Part shown: piece after piece, positions 51,709 to 61,680 of the stretch
How the letters are laid out: the number at the start of each line of letters is the position of its first letter
Position numbering within the stretch: the stretch's first letter is position 1
Assembly (NCBI RefSeq): GCF_000242895.2
Contig: NC_021171.1
Location: 2,018,001 to 2,082,000 of the forward strand
Direction of reading: 5' to 3'
Length of the DNA stretch: 64,000 nt
Source: Bacillus sp. 1NLA3E
Lineage (GTDB): Bacteria; Bacillota; Bacilli; Bacillales; Cytobacillaceae
The notes under the pieces: model-generated
What the model saw: only the letters and a program-made list of their open reading frames with translations
Told to the model about the DNA's origin: nothing
Database searches by the model: none
Program-made: the position numbers and the translations under genes

Positions 51709-52356
51709 TTATTCCCAATAACGCTGAAACTGAGGAGGGTAATGTGTGTGCGGGTATTGCGGAATATATTGGGGCTGCTGATTTTGTGGATTTACATATT
51801 GATGAGTTGTCTGTTCATTTAGGCTGTGACAGTCCTGGTATGGACCTATATATGTTGAAGGTTTAACTGGTGCGATTACTTGCTTCCAGTGATTTTCATC
51901 AAGACAATAGGTATGCGCCATAATATTTGCAGGAGTAAATTTTAAGATATCAGAACCTAAAATTACTTCTGGAGTCGGGGCATCAAATATTGCCAAAAGA
52001 TGCGTGTTATCAACAATAGCAACTTCATAATGCCACCACCCTTGTGGAACATTTGCCACTTGCCCAGGTGTAATCGTGTAATTGTGTATCTGTTTTGTAT
52101 ATGGGTTTAGCATTGATACTGTAGCAGAACCAGAGATACAATAGACTAACTGTGCAGCATTTTGGTGATAGTGCGGTTCCACGACATTATTTGTACTTAG
52201 GAAAATGTCTAGCAGTGACACATTTTCCAGTGTATTCAACTGTTTGATACCTAATACATTAATAAAGTTTTTGTTATCTTTTATGAATAGGGGGCTCTTA
52301 TTTACGTCAAAAAAGTATTGAGTTGATGGTGATGTATAATCCATATTTGAGACCAT
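51709..52356 (-). CDS. Cupin-domain protein
   Basis: A 215-residue protein starting at ATG 52356 (GAGGTGAAG upstream). The cupin core has HYHQNAAQLVYCISGSATVSM (metal-binding H-x-H...) and GQVANVPQGWWHYEVAI. The C-terminal tail is rich in proline, glutamine and tyrosine (NPQNQQPQYIPQYPHTHYPPQF). Many such Bacillus cupins are spore-surface proteins or oxalate-decarboxylase relatives, but the full oxalate decarboxylase bicupin is twice as long. Enzymatic role unproven. Confidence 0.8.
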   Translation of the reverse strand: MVSNMDYTSPSTQYFFDVNKSPLFIKDNKNFINVLGIKQLNTLENVSLLDIFLSTNNVVEPHYHQNAAQLVYCISGSATVSMLNPYTKQIHNYTITPGQVANVPQGWWHYEVAIVDNTHLLAIFDAPTPEVILGSDILKFTPANIMAHTYCLDENHWKQVIAPVKPSTYIGPYQDCHSLNEQTTHQYVNPQNQQPQYIPQYPHTHYPPQFQRYWE

Positions 52357-52627
52357 TAATTTTCTTCACCTCAATTTTTAGGAATATAACTAAACTTATA
52401 GGCATGTTATGCACATATAACAAGAAAGGTGTGAGTAGGTATTAAATAATTTAATGTAGCGCTGCGTCTATTTCCATATAACCAATCAGATCGGAGCCCG
52501 TCTGTGGCTGAGGGTTTAAATTTCTAAAAATCTTAAACGTACGAAATACCCTTTTTATATCTTTTAGGACACTAAAATGTGTCCCTTGTTTATTGTGATT
52601 ATTAATGAGACTTTTTCACTGATCTCG

Positions 52628-52657
52628 AGAACCGTCCCCGTCCTCTTACGTCCTCTT
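52628..52657. repeat. Half copy of the palindromic repeat (R4)
   Basis: GAACCGTCCCCGTCCTCTTAC resembles the right arm and following GTGCTCT tail of the repeats at 46114-50864, but no left arm is seen. The rest of the 588-base gap before LytS holds nothing recognised apart from the terminator at 52839. Confidence 0.45.
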
Positions 52658-52838
52658 CAAAGCTGAGTGAAGCTCCTTGAGTGGTAAAATAAAAAAGAAG
52701 GAGGCTCCCGGACTGCACCTCTGAAAGCGAGTGCTTGTAGCGGAAATCATCAGTTCAATTTAACAGAAACAGCCAAAAATAACCACACGAAAAATAATGC
52801 AATGCACTAGATTTTTCACCTATATTGTTGAATAATTA

Positions 52839-52868
52839 AGTCTGCCTACATTTATAAGGCAGGCTTTT
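52839..52868 (+). terminator. Terminator hairpin
   Basis: AGTCTGCCT (52839-52847) pairs with AGGCAGGCT (52857-52865), followed by TTTT. It lies upstream of the LytS gene and insulates it. Confidence 0.7.
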
Positions 52869-52945
52869 CCTGATAGATGTAAAATAAAATGTGCACTAAA
52901 CGATCTCACACCATATATCGATGCATAATTTGAGAGGATTTTACG

Positions 52946-54607
52946 ATGAATACTTCATTAGAAATGCTGATTCATTTATTTGAACGGGCTGCTTTGCTGT
53001 TGATTTGTTTGTTTTTTATGATTAGGATTCCAAGATTTAAGGAATCCCTTCAAAAAGATCGCCATTCTCATACGGAGCGGCTTGTTATTACACTGATGTT
53101 TTGTTTATTTGCTATTTTTGGAACCTATTCTGGGATCAATGTTGAAGGGTCATTGGTGAATATTAGGATTATCGCCGTTGTTTCGGGTGGTATTTTGTTT
53201 GGACCTTGGGTAGGAATCATTTCAGGCGTTGTCTCCGGCATCCATCGCTATTTGATTGATATTGGAGGAATCACCTCCATCCCTTGCTTAATCACAAGTA
53301 TAATTGCGGGTATTGTTTCGGGTTATATTAATCGTAAAGTAAAGAGGTCGTTACGTTGGATATATGGGATCATTGCTGGGATGTTTTGTGAAGTATTGAC
53401 CATGCTGTTGATTCTTACCATGTCAGAACCATTTTCACTTGGTTTGGATATCGTTTCACGGATTGCGTTTCCCATGATAGCAGGACAGGTTACCATTGGT
53501 CTGATTGTCTTACTGGTCAATAGTGTTGAAGGGGAAAAGGAAGCGATTGCGGCTAGACAGGCCAAATTAGCTTTGGATATCGCGAATAAGACTCTGCCTT
53601 ATTTTCGCTCGATCAATTCTGAGTCATTAAGGAAGATTTGCAGTATTATAAAAAATGATATTAAGGCCGATGCTGTGGCAATTACGGATATTCATAATGT
53701 CCTCGCCTATGTTGGCTTTGGGGAAGAACGATATGAGCTTGGTCAGGAAATCATTAGTGATTTGACAAAAGAGGTGATTCGTACCGGGAAGTTCGTCATT
53801 CGAAATCAAATTGCGGATCACCATACACCCCAAATTCACTCTTTGCTGATTGTTCCTTTTGAGGAACATGGTGAGTTGACAGGCACACTCAAAATCTATT
53901 ATCGCAAAGCAAATAAAATGACTTATTCGCTTCAGACGATGGCCATCGGACTATCACAGATTATTTCTACCCTTATGGAGGTTTCCCGTATTGAACAGGT
54001 AAAGGAAGCAGCGAATAGGGCAGAGTTGAAGGCGCTGCAAACAAAGATCAATCCGCACTTTTTGTTTAATGCCCTCAATGCGATTGCGGCAACGACCCGG
54101 AGGAATCCAAACAAGGCTCGCGAGTTGATTATCAATTTATCTGGTTATATGCGATACAATTTAGAGGTAAGTGACCAGTTGATTGACATACATAAAGAAT
54201 TGGAGCAAGTCCGCGATTATGTAGAAATTGAGAAGGCCCGTTTTGGCAACCGTCTGACGGTAGAATATGATCTTGATGATGTGCATGTAAATATACCTAG
54301 CCTTCTCATTCAACCTATAGTGGAGAATGCTATTGTCCATGGCATCTTAAAGAATAAAGGTCCCGGTGTTGTTACCATTTCAGTCAAGAATTTGCGTGAA
54401 AAAGTAAGAATCAGTGTCAAGGATACAGGTGCAGGAATCAGCGAAGATGTCATCTACCATTTGCAGCATGATAGTGTACCAGCTAACAAAATCGGCTTGT
54501 ATAACGTTCATCAGCGAGTGAAGCTGATCTATGGAAATGGTTTAGTGATTCACCGACTATCTCCAGGAACAGAAGTTTTCTTTGATATTGTAAAGGAGAA
54601 TATATGA
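52946..54607 (+). CDS. LytS-type sensor histidine kinase
   Basis: A 553-residue membrane sensor. About six N-terminal membrane helices form the 5TM-LYT module (LAIFGTYSG..., [25 protein letters not shown]). A GAF-like domain follows (residues 210-350), then a His-kinase domain with the phosphoacceptor in [13 protein letters not shown] and the ATP-binding part [23 protein letters not shown]. The response regulator gene overlaps by four bases (ATGA), so it signals through it. Known LytS-type sensors detect pyruvate, membrane potential or similar. Confidence 0.93.
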   Translation: MNTSLEMLIHLFERAALLLICLFFMIRIPRFKESLQKDRHSHTERLVITLMFCLFAIFGTYSGINVEGSLVNIRIIAVVSGGILFGPWVGIISGVVSGIHRYLIDIGGITSIPCLITSIIAGIVSGYINRKVKRSLRWIYGIIAGMFCEVLTMLLILTMSEPFSLGLDIVSRIAFPMIAGQVTIGLIVLLVNSVEGEKEAIAARQAKLALDIANKTLPYFRSINSESLRKICSIIKNDIKADAVAITDIHNVLAYVGFGEERYELGQEIISDLTKEVIRTGKFVIRNQIADHHTPQIHSLLIVPFEEHGELTGTLKIYYRKANKMTYSLQTMAIGLSQIISTLMEVSRIEQVKEAANRAELKALQTKINPHFLFNALNAIAATTRRNPNKARELIINLSGYMRYNLEVSDQLIDIHKELEQVRDYVEIEKARFGNRLTVEYDLDDVHVNIPSLLIQPIVENAIVHGILKNKGPGVVTISVKNLREKVRISVKDTGAGISEDVIYHLQHDSVPANKIGLYNVHQRVKLIYGNGLVIHRLSPGTEVFFDIVKENI

Positions 54608-55371
54608 AAGCGATCATTGTTGAAGATGAAATTCCAGCTCGAGAAGAGTTGGAGTATTTAATCGAAGCCTACAGCGAAATTGAAGTGACTCATTTCTTTG
54701 AAGATGGTTTGGATGTGTTAAAATTTTTGCAAGAGCAAGAAACAGATGTAATCTTTTTGGATATTAATATACCATCCCTTAATGGAATGCTGCTGGCTAG
54801 TACCATTAGCAAATTTACCAAAAGACCGTATATTGTCTTTACCACTGCCTATAAAGAACATGCGGCTCAAGCATTTGAGCTTGAGGCCTTTGATTATGTC
54901 CTGAAGCCATATGATGAAAAGCGGTTGGCAGCGATGTTAAGCAGGCTTGAATCCGCCTATAAACGAGATCAGACTGAAGCGACAATCCAAGAAAGAAGCC
55001 AACATCCTCGGGGACAGGAAGTAGAGGTCCATGCAAAGGCTTCAAACCGAATCAATTTAAAAAAGAACGAAAAAATTATCGTGACCGATGTAAATGACAT
55101 TTATTATGCGGAAGCAAGTGAAAAGGTTACATTGGTTTATACACAGCATGAGGTGTATACGATGCACATGAGTATATCGGAATTTCATGTTCTTTTACCG
55201 GAGGACATGTTCTATCGCTGTCATCGCTCTTTCACGGTTAACTTAACGAAAATCCGTGAAATTGTACCATGGTTTAATCAAACCTACATACTGCGTCTTA
55301 AAAATTTAAACGCCGAAATCCCTGTGAGCAGAAGTAAAGTAAAAGAGTTTCGACAAATTATGCAACTGTAA
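54604..55371 (+). CDS. LytT/LytR-type response regulator
   Basis: A 255-residue regulator. The receiver domain has the acidic pocket in IVEDEIPAR, the phosphoacceptor aspartate in [13 protein letters not shown] and the conserved lysine in [11 protein letters not shown]. The C-terminal LytTR DNA-binding domain includes [18 protein letters not shown] and [15 protein letters not shown]. Translation is coupled to LytS. The OFA transporter gene 148 bases downstream is a likely target, as transporter genes follow such pairs in other Bacillaceae. Confidence 0.93.
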   Translation: MKAIIVEDEIPAREELEYLIEAYSEIEVTHFFEDGLDVLKFLQEQETDVIFLDINIPSLNGMLLASTISKFTKRPYIVFTTAYKEHAAQAFELEAFDYVLKPYDEKRLAAMLSRLESAYKRDQTEATIQERSQHPRGQEVEVHAKASNRINLKKNEKIIVTDVNDIYYAEASEKVTLVYTQHEVYTMHMSISEFHVLLPEDMFYRCHRSFTVNLTKIREIVPWFNQTYILRLKNLNAEIPVSRSKVKEFRQIMQL

Positions 55372-55519
55372 TCTCCATTCATTCCGAATAATAAGCATCT
55401 CATTCTCATAACGATTTCCTCCTTTTTTTTGGTGGTATGATGATCACGTAAACAGGATAATTCATTATTTCTAATTATAAAATGATCATTATTATTGTTG
55501 AAGAAAAGGGGAGAACATC

Positions 55520-56767
55520 ATGAAATCAAGCATGGATCGTCGATGGTTAATCGTAATAGGAACGATTATTGTACAAATGGGGTTAGGTACTATCTATACT
55601 TGGAGTCTTTTCAACCAGCCTTTAGTAGACCACTTTGGCTGGCAGTTAAATTCAGTTGCGTTGACTTTTTCAATTACCAGCTTAGCCTTGGCTTTATCAA
55701 CGTTGTTAGCTGGAAACCTCCAAGATAAATGGGGAATTCGCCGCCTCCTTACTTGTGCCGGCATTGTACTTGGAGCCGGATTAATGATTAGTTCCCAAGT
55801 ATCATCCTTGTGGATGCTTTATATTTTGGTCGGTGCTATTGTTGGTGCAGCAGATGGTACTGCCTATATCACTTCATTATCTAATTTAATTAAATGGTTC
55901 CCGGAAAGAAAAGGACTGATTTCTGGTATTTCTGTTGGAGCTTACGGTACGGGTAGTTTGATATTCAAGTTCATTAATGGGGCATTCATCCAATCAGTTG
56001 GAGTCACCCAAGCGTTCTTTTATTGGGGATTAATCGTCATGATTATGATCGTTGGTGGTTCATTTCTAGTTCGGGAAGCAAAAATAGGTTATGAGAACAA
56101 TATTCAAAATGGTAGACTTCAAAAAGATTATACGGTTAAAGAAATGCTGAAAACGAAGGAAGCGTATCTCTTGTTTATCATTTTCTTTACAACGTGTTTG
56201 AGCGGATTATTCCTAATCGGTATTGTTAAGGACATCGGTGTTAAAATGGCAGGTCTGGATATTGCGACGGCAAGTAATGCGGTGGCATTAGTGGCGATTT
56301 TTAATACAAGCGGTCGTATTATTCTTGGGGCATTATCGGATAAAGTCGGCCGATTAAGAGTGGTAGCAGGTGCCTTACTTGTTACTACTGCAGCCGTTAC
56401 AGTATTAAGTTTTGTTCAACTGAACTATGGGCTTTTCTTTGGAAGTGTGGCCGCGATTGCGTTTTGTTTTGGGGGTAATATTACGGTATTTCCAGCCATC
56501 GTAGCCGATTTCTTTGGTTTGAAAAATCAAAGTAAAAACTACGGAATCATTTATCAAGGCTTCGGTATTGGTGCCATCTCAGGTTCGTTTATCGCTGCCT
56601 CTTTAGGCGGATTTATCCCAACCTTTAAGCTTATTGCTGTATTAAGTATTGTTTCTGTCATCATCGCCATGATGTTAAAGGCACCGAGCAATGGGAAACC
56701 AAAAACGAAGGATAAAAGGAATGCCGGTAACATTCCTAGCTTTACACCAGATACACGAGCAAGTTAA
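55520..56767 (+). CDS. OFA-family MFS transporter (oxalate/formate antiporter-like)
   Basis: Major facilitator of 415 residues with about 12 membrane helices. It starts at ATG 55520 after AAAGGGGAG. The early GLGTIYTWSLFNQPLVDHFGW segment and the GISVGAYGTGSLIF helix are characteristic of OxlT-like transporters for oxalate, formate, lactate or other monocarboxylates. An MFS loop (SDKVGRLRVV) is present. The terminator at 56801 ends it. Directly after LytS/LytT, it probably imports the carboxylate the sensor detects. Confidence 0.88.
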   Translation: MKSSMDRRWLIVIGTIIVQMGLGTIYTWSLFNQPLVDHFGWQLNSVALTFSITSLALALSTLLAGNLQDKWGIRRLLTCAGIVLGAGLMISSQVSSLWMLYILVGAIVGAADGTAYITSLSNLIKWFPERKGLISGISVGAYGTGSLIFKFINGAFIQSVGVTQAFFYWGLIVMIMIVGGSFLVREAKIGYENNIQNGRLQKDYTVKEMLKTKEAYLLFIIFFTTCLSGLFLIGIVKDIGVKMAGLDIATASNAVALVAIFNTSGRIILGALSDKVGRLRVVAGALLVTTAAVTVLSFVQLNYGLFFGSVAAIAFCFGGNITVFPAIVADFFGLKNQSKNYGIIYQGFGIGAISGSFIAASLGGFIPTFKLIAVLSIVSVIIAMMLKAPSNGKPKTKDKRNAGNIPSFTPDTRAS

Positions 56768-56800
56768 TAGAGTAGCCCTCCAATTGAAATAGTGGAAACA

Positions 56801-56831
56801 AAAAAAGGCAGATTCACTTTGCCTTTTTTTG
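56801..56831 (+). terminator. Rho-independent terminator after the transporter
   Basis: AAAAAGGCA pairs with TGCCTTTTT across a 9-base loop, followed by T-run. Confidence 0.85.
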
Positions 56832-57320
56832 TTTGCCTCAAGCAATTAATAAGGTCAAAATCAAGTATTGCCGTTCTTAGAAAGCCGCTTTAATCTTTGA
56901 CTATATGTTTCCATAGATATGGCGTATAAGGATTAGATTAGTTTAGTACGATTAAAAGTGATTACGGCCATCGAAATGTACCAGTAATGACATAATATTT
57001 ACCGATGAATGACAGGGAATTTACAACCGAATGACAGCTTTTTTTACCAGATTGAATATTCCGTTTAAATCAAACAACCGTCTCGAAAAAAATAAATACT
57101 TATCAAGGACTAATTGAACATGTATCTCGGATGAAAATCAACCTCCTACAATGAGATAACAATGATTATTCAGTGATCTTCAGCAAACGGGCCATATAAT
57201 TGAACAACACCTTTAAAGAATACTGGGGATTTTTGTTAAAATAAAGATGAGATTATCAAGTATTGCACTTAAACTATCGATGCAGTTTAGTTAGATAAAC
57301 TTTCATGCATATTCAACATC
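56832..57320. other. Gap with possible IS21-type end remnant and dispersed repeat
   Basis: AAAGTGATTACGGCCATCGA and GTACCAGTAATGAC (about 56958-56990), with AATGACAG repeated near 57005 and 57028, look like the end of an IS21-family element, but no transposase is present. ACGGGCCATATAATTGAACA near 57188 is a member of the dispersed repeat described at 61474. No gene seen. Confidence 0.35.
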
Positions 57321-57359
57321 AAAAACCATCCTTTTAATATTAAAAGCGGATGGTTTTTT
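57321..57359. terminator. Bidirectional terminator
   Basis: AAAAACCATCC (57321-57331) pairs with GGATGGTTTTT (57348-57358). It adjoins the stop of the minus-strand gene and has T-rich flanks on both sides. Confidence 0.75.
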
Positions 57360-57819
57360 AAGATATTTTATATAAAGTTTTTCTAACAATAAATCCGATT
57401 ATTATTCCAGGAAAAACAAATAACATTGGGAGCCAAACAGGACCTAATAACGCTCCAAATATCGTTAAGCTTGAGGAAAAAATCAGTCCAATAGTTACAA
57501 AAAACGCTGCGAACACATACGGAAGAAAAGAAGTGGGATCTTTCTCTCCGCATGCATCTTTCACCGCATCCCACATAGAAAAAAAATATAAGCAAGGATA
57601 AAACATCAGCCACTGATAATCGGCATGTTCTATTGCATTTCTAATTCCAATCCTTCCATGAAAACTTAGAAAGATGACTTGATTAAAATTGGCTTGTACA
57701 TTAATTAGGAATTCAAGAATCAATAGAATGGTACCTTTAAAATATTTTCCGTTTAAAAACTGCCCAAACCCAGGTAGTGCGATACTCCACATAAGTTTTT
57801 CAAGTACACTCTTATTCAT
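57358..57819 (-). CDS. Membrane protein, 153 residues
   Basis: Four or five hydrophobic segments (ALPGFGQFLNGKYFKGTILLILEFL, WLMFYPCLYFFSMWDAV, YVFAAFFVTIGLIFSSSLTIFGALL, LPMLFVFPGIIIGFIV). The segment around GFGQFLNGKYFKG is found in a group of small Bacillus membrane proteins without assigned role. ATG 57819 has a weak ribosome-binding site. It is 27 bases downstream of the DUF3231 gene on the same strand and may be co-transcribed. Confidence 0.75.
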   Translation of the reverse strand: MNKSVLEKLMWSIALPGFGQFLNGKYFKGTILLILEFLINVQANFNQVIFLSFHGRIGIRNAIEHADYQWLMFYPCLYFFSMWDAVKDACGEKDPTSFLPYVFAAFFVTIGLIFSSSLTIFGALLGPVWLPMLFVFPGIIIGFIVRKTLYKIS

Positions 57820-57846
57820 ATATTCATACCTAGTAACATTGTTTTG

Positions 57847-58851
57847 TTATTTTTCTTTTGCAATTTCTTTTCTATTAGGAGCAAGTGGTGGTTGTTCTAA
57901 CCACTTATTTTGGATCATAATAGTAAACCACTTTTTTGTGACCATTAGAGTTTTTAGGATGATGCTTTCATAAGCCATTACGAGGTCTGTTCGCATGGCT
58001 GATGCTAAACCAGTCCCATGATATATTTGTGAAGCTTGATACAAGAATCCAATGTGATACAACATTAGCTTGTCGGAAAAAGGAGAGTCCGTTGAAGTTG
58101 TCACTTCTGTTTCCCACGACCTAGGTACGGGTAAATTGTCGGTGTGCATTATTTTTGAGAAGGCTTGTATTTGTTCATCAGCCGTTTTCTCGGAATCCTC
58201 TAAAAACTTTCTTACTTCTTTTGTTTGAGTAACTTGGCTGAATGCGATAGAAAGTGTTTTAGCCATAATACTTTTTTTAAGGTTGAAAGATATACTGATG
58301 ATTTCTGTTGCAGCTAAACGTCTCCCTTTTCCGAGGAACCCGTCTTTGAAATCTTGGCTAGTAATAAGTTCAGGGTTTTTAGCAGGATAAAATAAAGGGT
58401 CTCGCTGAAAGTTCCCCTTCTCAAGCAATAAGTCAATTGTTTGATGGTACATCCTTTTTGCATCATTATCACATGAATCGTAAAAAAGCCGTAAGTCCTT
58501 TCTTACAGAAACACCTAATGAAGTTGAGTGTCCTAGCAAACCATGTAAAGTCATGACATGTAAATAATTTAAGCAAAATATGTCAGTGAACAATCTTGTT
58601 GCCCCTTTATTGAGGTCAGATTCAGTAAATCCAATTGGTACTGGAAACCCTTCCTTCTCAATAAACGAAACAAGTTGTTTCTTTTGTTGTTCGAACGTTT
58701 TGATAGCATCCTCAAAAATGGTTTTTATTGACTCGTCCTCAATAATAGAGAACATATACCTATTTACAACATCTGTCATTGTTCCATTTACATACTGGCC
58801 CCACAGTGTTCCTATTTCGGAAGAAGTGAGTTTTAAGTTATTCTTATCCAC
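57847..58851 (-). CDS. DUF3231 family protein
   Basis: A 334-residue helical protein starting at GTG 58851 after TTGAGGTGATCAT. It has two similar halves, each with an LTSSEIGTLWGQYVNGTM-like or ITSQDFKDGFLGKGRRLAATEI block, typical of DUF3231 with duplicated ferritin-like four-helix bundles. Histidine and glutamate positions for a metal centre are not clear. The second gene of the family is at 62964. The family is common in spore-formers; function unknown. Confidence 0.9.
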   Translation of the reverse strand: MDKNNLKLTSSEIGTLWGQYVNGTMTDVVNRYMFSIIEDESIKTIFEDAIKTFEQQKKQLVSFIEKEGFPVPIGFTESDLNKGATRLFTDIFCLNYLHVMTLHGLLGHSTSLGVSVRKDLRLFYDSCDNDAKRMYHQTIDLLLEKGNFQRDPLFYPAKNPELITSQDFKDGFLGKGRRLAATEIISISFNLKKSIMAKTLSIAFSQVTQTKEVRKFLEDSEKTADEQIQAFSKIMHTDNLPVPRSWETEVTTSTDSPFSDKLMLYHIGFLYQASQIYHGTGLASAMRTDLVMAYESIILKTLMVTKKWFTIMIQNKWLEQPPLAPNRKEIAKEK

Positions 58852-59305
58852 ATGATCACCTCAAGAATATTCTTTTCATTTTCAGAAGGGGATATTCATT
58901 ATTTCCATTAATATTACAAAAAAAGGCAAGCATAATAATATGCTCACCTCTTTCTTACAACATTGCGAAATAGACAATACTTTTAGAATCCTCAATACTT
59001 AAGTTAAAGATGGCATTCTTAACAAACCCTTTTATCTAAAGGTCATATTACTAATTCGGAATGCTACCTTAATACTCAAAATAATTAAGGCTGAGAATAA
59101 ACTTAATAGAGTCATCAAAGTATATCCCTCCACATTGAAGTTTAGTGTTAAATGATAACACTAAGGTTATTGTCAATCTGAGTAAAAAATTTATTCTGTA
59201 GAATGCACTTGATGATTATGTAATAGAAGAGAAACTATTGTTCAACTAAAAGGGGCGATAGTTGAAGAAGAATTAAGTGTTTTAGGAGCGAGGTCATATT
59301 TTAGT
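58852..59305. other. Gap, no recognised gene
   Basis: AT-rich spacer after the divergent DUF3231 start, with a TTGTAAGAAAGAGGTGAGCATATT-like hairpin region near 58930 and no open frame of note. Confidence 0.3.
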
Positions 59306-59352
59306 TCTTCCATTAAAGGGCGCTACTCTTCAATTAGAAGAGTCTTTTTTTC
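59306..59352. repeat. Dispersed repeat with terminator-like hairpin
   Basis: CTTCCATTAAAGGGCGCT is followed by ACTCTTC-AATTA-GAAGAGT and a T-run. It is a divergent member of the GGGCGC repeat family at 61474-62640. Confidence 0.5.
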
Positions 59353-59468
59353 TGGATTTGATTACCAGAAAAGTTATGTAAAAACAATTGGTTAGGTGTA
59401 CAGAAAATATATAGAGCTTTATTGAATGAATAAACTTGAAGAATGGATATTGTTAAGGAGTGACGGAA

Positions 59469-59685
59469 ATGCCTGTTATCACGGTCAAATTGGCTAAAGG
59501 AAGAACCACAAAAACAACAGTTTGTTGAATCTATTACCAAAGAAGCTGTTAAAACTTTAAAGGTAAATGAAAAATGGGTTACTGTAATTTTTGATGAATA
59601 TGATAGAGATAACTGGGCTTCAAACGGACAACTACATTCACTTAAATTTGGTGAGGGGTTCGGGAAAAAAGGAACAGAAAATTAA
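59469..59685 (+). pseudogene. Tautomerase-like (4-oxalocrotonate tautomerase family) gene with frameshift
   Basis: ATG 59469 after AAGGAGTGACGG reads MPVITVKLAKGRTTK then stops (TGA) in frame 1. Removing one A from the A5 run at 59509-59513 gives QQFVESITKEAVKTLKVNEK and WVTVIFDEYDRDNWASNG, ending FGKKGTEN at 59685. The N-terminal proline and general layout fit the tautomerase family, at about 71 residues. It is either a pseudogene, a sequencing error, or a frameshift-dependent gene. Confidence 0.7.
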
Positions 59686-59955
59686 TTTTTATTTAAGAAA
59701 CGGGCGCGAAAATGCAACAACTTGGACTGTTAATTTTAGCAGTCCATTTTTCTGGCCTTTAATCGATTAAAGGGCAGGTTTGTTCAATAAGAAGTGACAA
59801 CAGGAATGTATATTTACTGTAAAATAAAATTAGACCTATTAATATCCCAAAAAATAAAGTTATACAAATAACCGAGGATAAATGCACATTAGTAAAATAT
59901 TGTAAAGTAAGAAAATCTATATAATACACAGATAAATAGGAATTTGGTGATTTGG

Positions 59956-60750
59956 ATGTTTGATACAAGTTTGATGGAACTATATAGAATTATTTTAAAA
60001 ATACTGATGTGGGTATTGATTGCTGGCTTTGGGTGTAATTTCGTGATGCAGACGATAAGCTATTCCTTTTATAAAAGTGCAAAAAAAATGAAAGAGATAT
60101 ACTTCACTCCTGAGTATATTCAGTTTAGCGAAAAACTGTCGGGTTATGGTTATAATCTTATAAGTGAATCTGATAATATTATTCTATTTTATGGCGGTTC
60201 AAATTATATTGCTTTTAATTCTGTCGGATGCTTTGGTGGAAATTTTGATTGTCCATTTATATCTGCTGATTTCTATGGAAGTCAGAATAGTAAAGGCAAA
60301 ATGAATTTAAAATCTATGAAGAATACAGCAATAGATTTATATGATTGGACAAAGATTAATTATCCTGATAAAAATATAGTTGTTATGGGACATAGTTACG
60401 GAACAGGAATAGCTGCTTATCTTGCAAGTGTAAGAGATTGCGAAAGCCTTGTTCTTATGGCTGCATATCGTGATTTGTCGGATTTATATAACAAGATTAT
60501 TCCGATTTTCTGGGGACCTACCAAAGTATTTATTTCAAATGATATTAGACTGATTGATTATGCTCAAAATGCAATTTGCAATACCTACATAATCGGCTCA
60601 AATTCAGATAAAACACTAAATGCAAGCCTACAACATAAAGTAAAAGATTGTTTTGCAAATGCACAGATAAAGATATTCGATGGTATAAACCACGAAAACT
60701 ATCTGAGGAATGAGCAAGTGATAGAATTTATAAACGAGATACTTCAGTAA
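59956..60750 (+). CDS. Alpha/beta hydrolase with N-terminal membrane anchor
   Basis: A 264-residue hydrolase. The catalytic serine is in VMGHSYGTGIAAY (G-x-S-x-G), the aspartate probably in GSNSDKTL and the histidine in GINHENYLR. A hydrophobic N-terminal helix (IILKILMWVLIAGFGCNFV) suggests membrane association. ATG 59956 is preferred to the GTG four codons upstream; both have only a weak GGTGAT signal. Codon use is strongly AT-rich. Esterase or lipase-like; substrate unknown. Confidence 0.82.
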   Translation: MFDTSLMELYRIILKILMWVLIAGFGCNFVMQTISYSFYKSAKKMKEIYFTPEYIQFSEKLSGYGYNLISESDNIILFYGGSNYIAFNSVGCFGGNFDCPFISADFYGSQNSKGKMNLKSMKNTAIDLYDWTKINYPDKNIVVMGHSYGTGIAAYLASVRDCESLVLMAAYRDLSDLYNKIIPIFWGPTKVFISNDIRLIDYAQNAICNTYIIGSNSDKTLNASLQHKVKDCFANAQIKIFDGINHENYLRNEQVIEFINEILQ

Positions 60751-61092
60751 TTTACAAATTCCTATTTGTCGATGAGATTATGAGTATAATCTGTATTTGT
60801 AGTTTTTCTATATCGAATATTGTGAAAGGTTTTACATAAAGTAACAGGGGCTTATCTTCAATAAGATCTTCCGCAATCGGGCGCAATCCTTGTATAAGGC
60901 ATTGTGTCTTTTTTAGTTATCATAGTGAACTTAATAAAAAATTTATTTGTTATGTAAGGCTTAATTGACTCTTATTGCGAAGGAGTGACAGAGAGAAGAT
61001 ATGAATAAAGCAAAAGGATCCCAAAGGGACCCTATAGATTAGGAAATCCTTATAGACAGTGGCAAAAAGGAAGTGTAATCACTGATTATTAA
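60751..61092. other. Gap with a dispersed repeat copy
   Basis: TCCGCAATCGGGCGCAATCC (about 60869-60888) is the hallmark of the repeat family at 61474. A 13-codon ORF at 61001 (MNKAKGSQRDPID) has a weak ribosome-binding site and is not called. Confidence 0.4.
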
Positions 61093-61341
61093 CTATTTCT
61101 TGTCGTTATCTTTTCTTCGTAACCCTAAAAGACCTGCCAAACCAAGTAAACCAATCCAACCCCAATCGGTATCGTCATCATCACCACCGATATTATCGTT
61201 ATCAGCAGCTAAATGAGTTACTTTGCCATTAGTGTGATTGAAGAAGTCTGAGATGGAATTTTGAGCATATCCAGTGGACATCCCGAAAAGCATTACAGTA
61301 ACCAATATGGCACAAGATGAATATAGAAGTTTTTTTAACAC
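61093..61341 (-). CDS. WGxxGxxG-type small secreted protein
   Basis: An 82-residue precursor starting at GTG 61341, which follows AAAGGAGGAAAAACT; the ATG six codons upstream lies before that site. A signal peptide (LLYSSCAILVTVMLFGMSTGYA) leads to an acidic linker (GGDDDDTD) and a C-terminal WGWIGLLGLAGLLGLRR segment with a basic tail. This W-G-x2-G-x2-G tripartite end marks a family of Bacillus surface proteins probably processed or anchored by dedicated machinery. Confidence 0.82.
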   Translation of the reverse strand: MLKKLLYSSCAILVTVMLFGMSTGYAQNSISDFFNHTNGKVTHLAADNDNIGGDDDDTDWGWIGLLGLAGLLGLRRKDNDKK

Positions 61342-61473
61342 AGTTTTTCCTCCTTTCATAATTAATAATGCTAGTGTTTGTATTACATAAATAATTATTC
61401 AGGAGGAGCTTGAGTACAAGGAGAGAAACAAACTTAATGAACAGTACGATGAAAATATTCATTAGCTTATTCC

Positions 61474-61618
61474 AGAAAAGGGCGCTTTCCTGTAATAAGG
61501 ATCAGCGCTTTTTTCATTTTAGGGCCATTTAATAGAGCAACACCTTTAAAGAAAATAGATACCTATGATATTAAAGTTTAGAAGGGATTGTGAAAGTGTG
61601 TACTTAAAGTAACGGGCA
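61474..61618. repeat. Dispersed GGGCGC hairpin repeat, copy 1
   Basis: GGGCGCTTTCCTGTAATAAGG, then TTTTAGGGCCATTTAATAGAG, CACCTTTAAAGAAAATAGAT, and a tail GTACTTAAAGTAACGGGCAG. A hairpin forms from AGCGC/GCGCT. Other copies: 61780-61930, 62478-62640, and degenerate ones at 57188, 59306 and 60869. Confidence 0.65.
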
Positions 61619-61680
61619 GGTTAATAGAATTAATATGGTATAATTTGTATATATGGATTTCGAAAAGGAGGAAGACAGTC

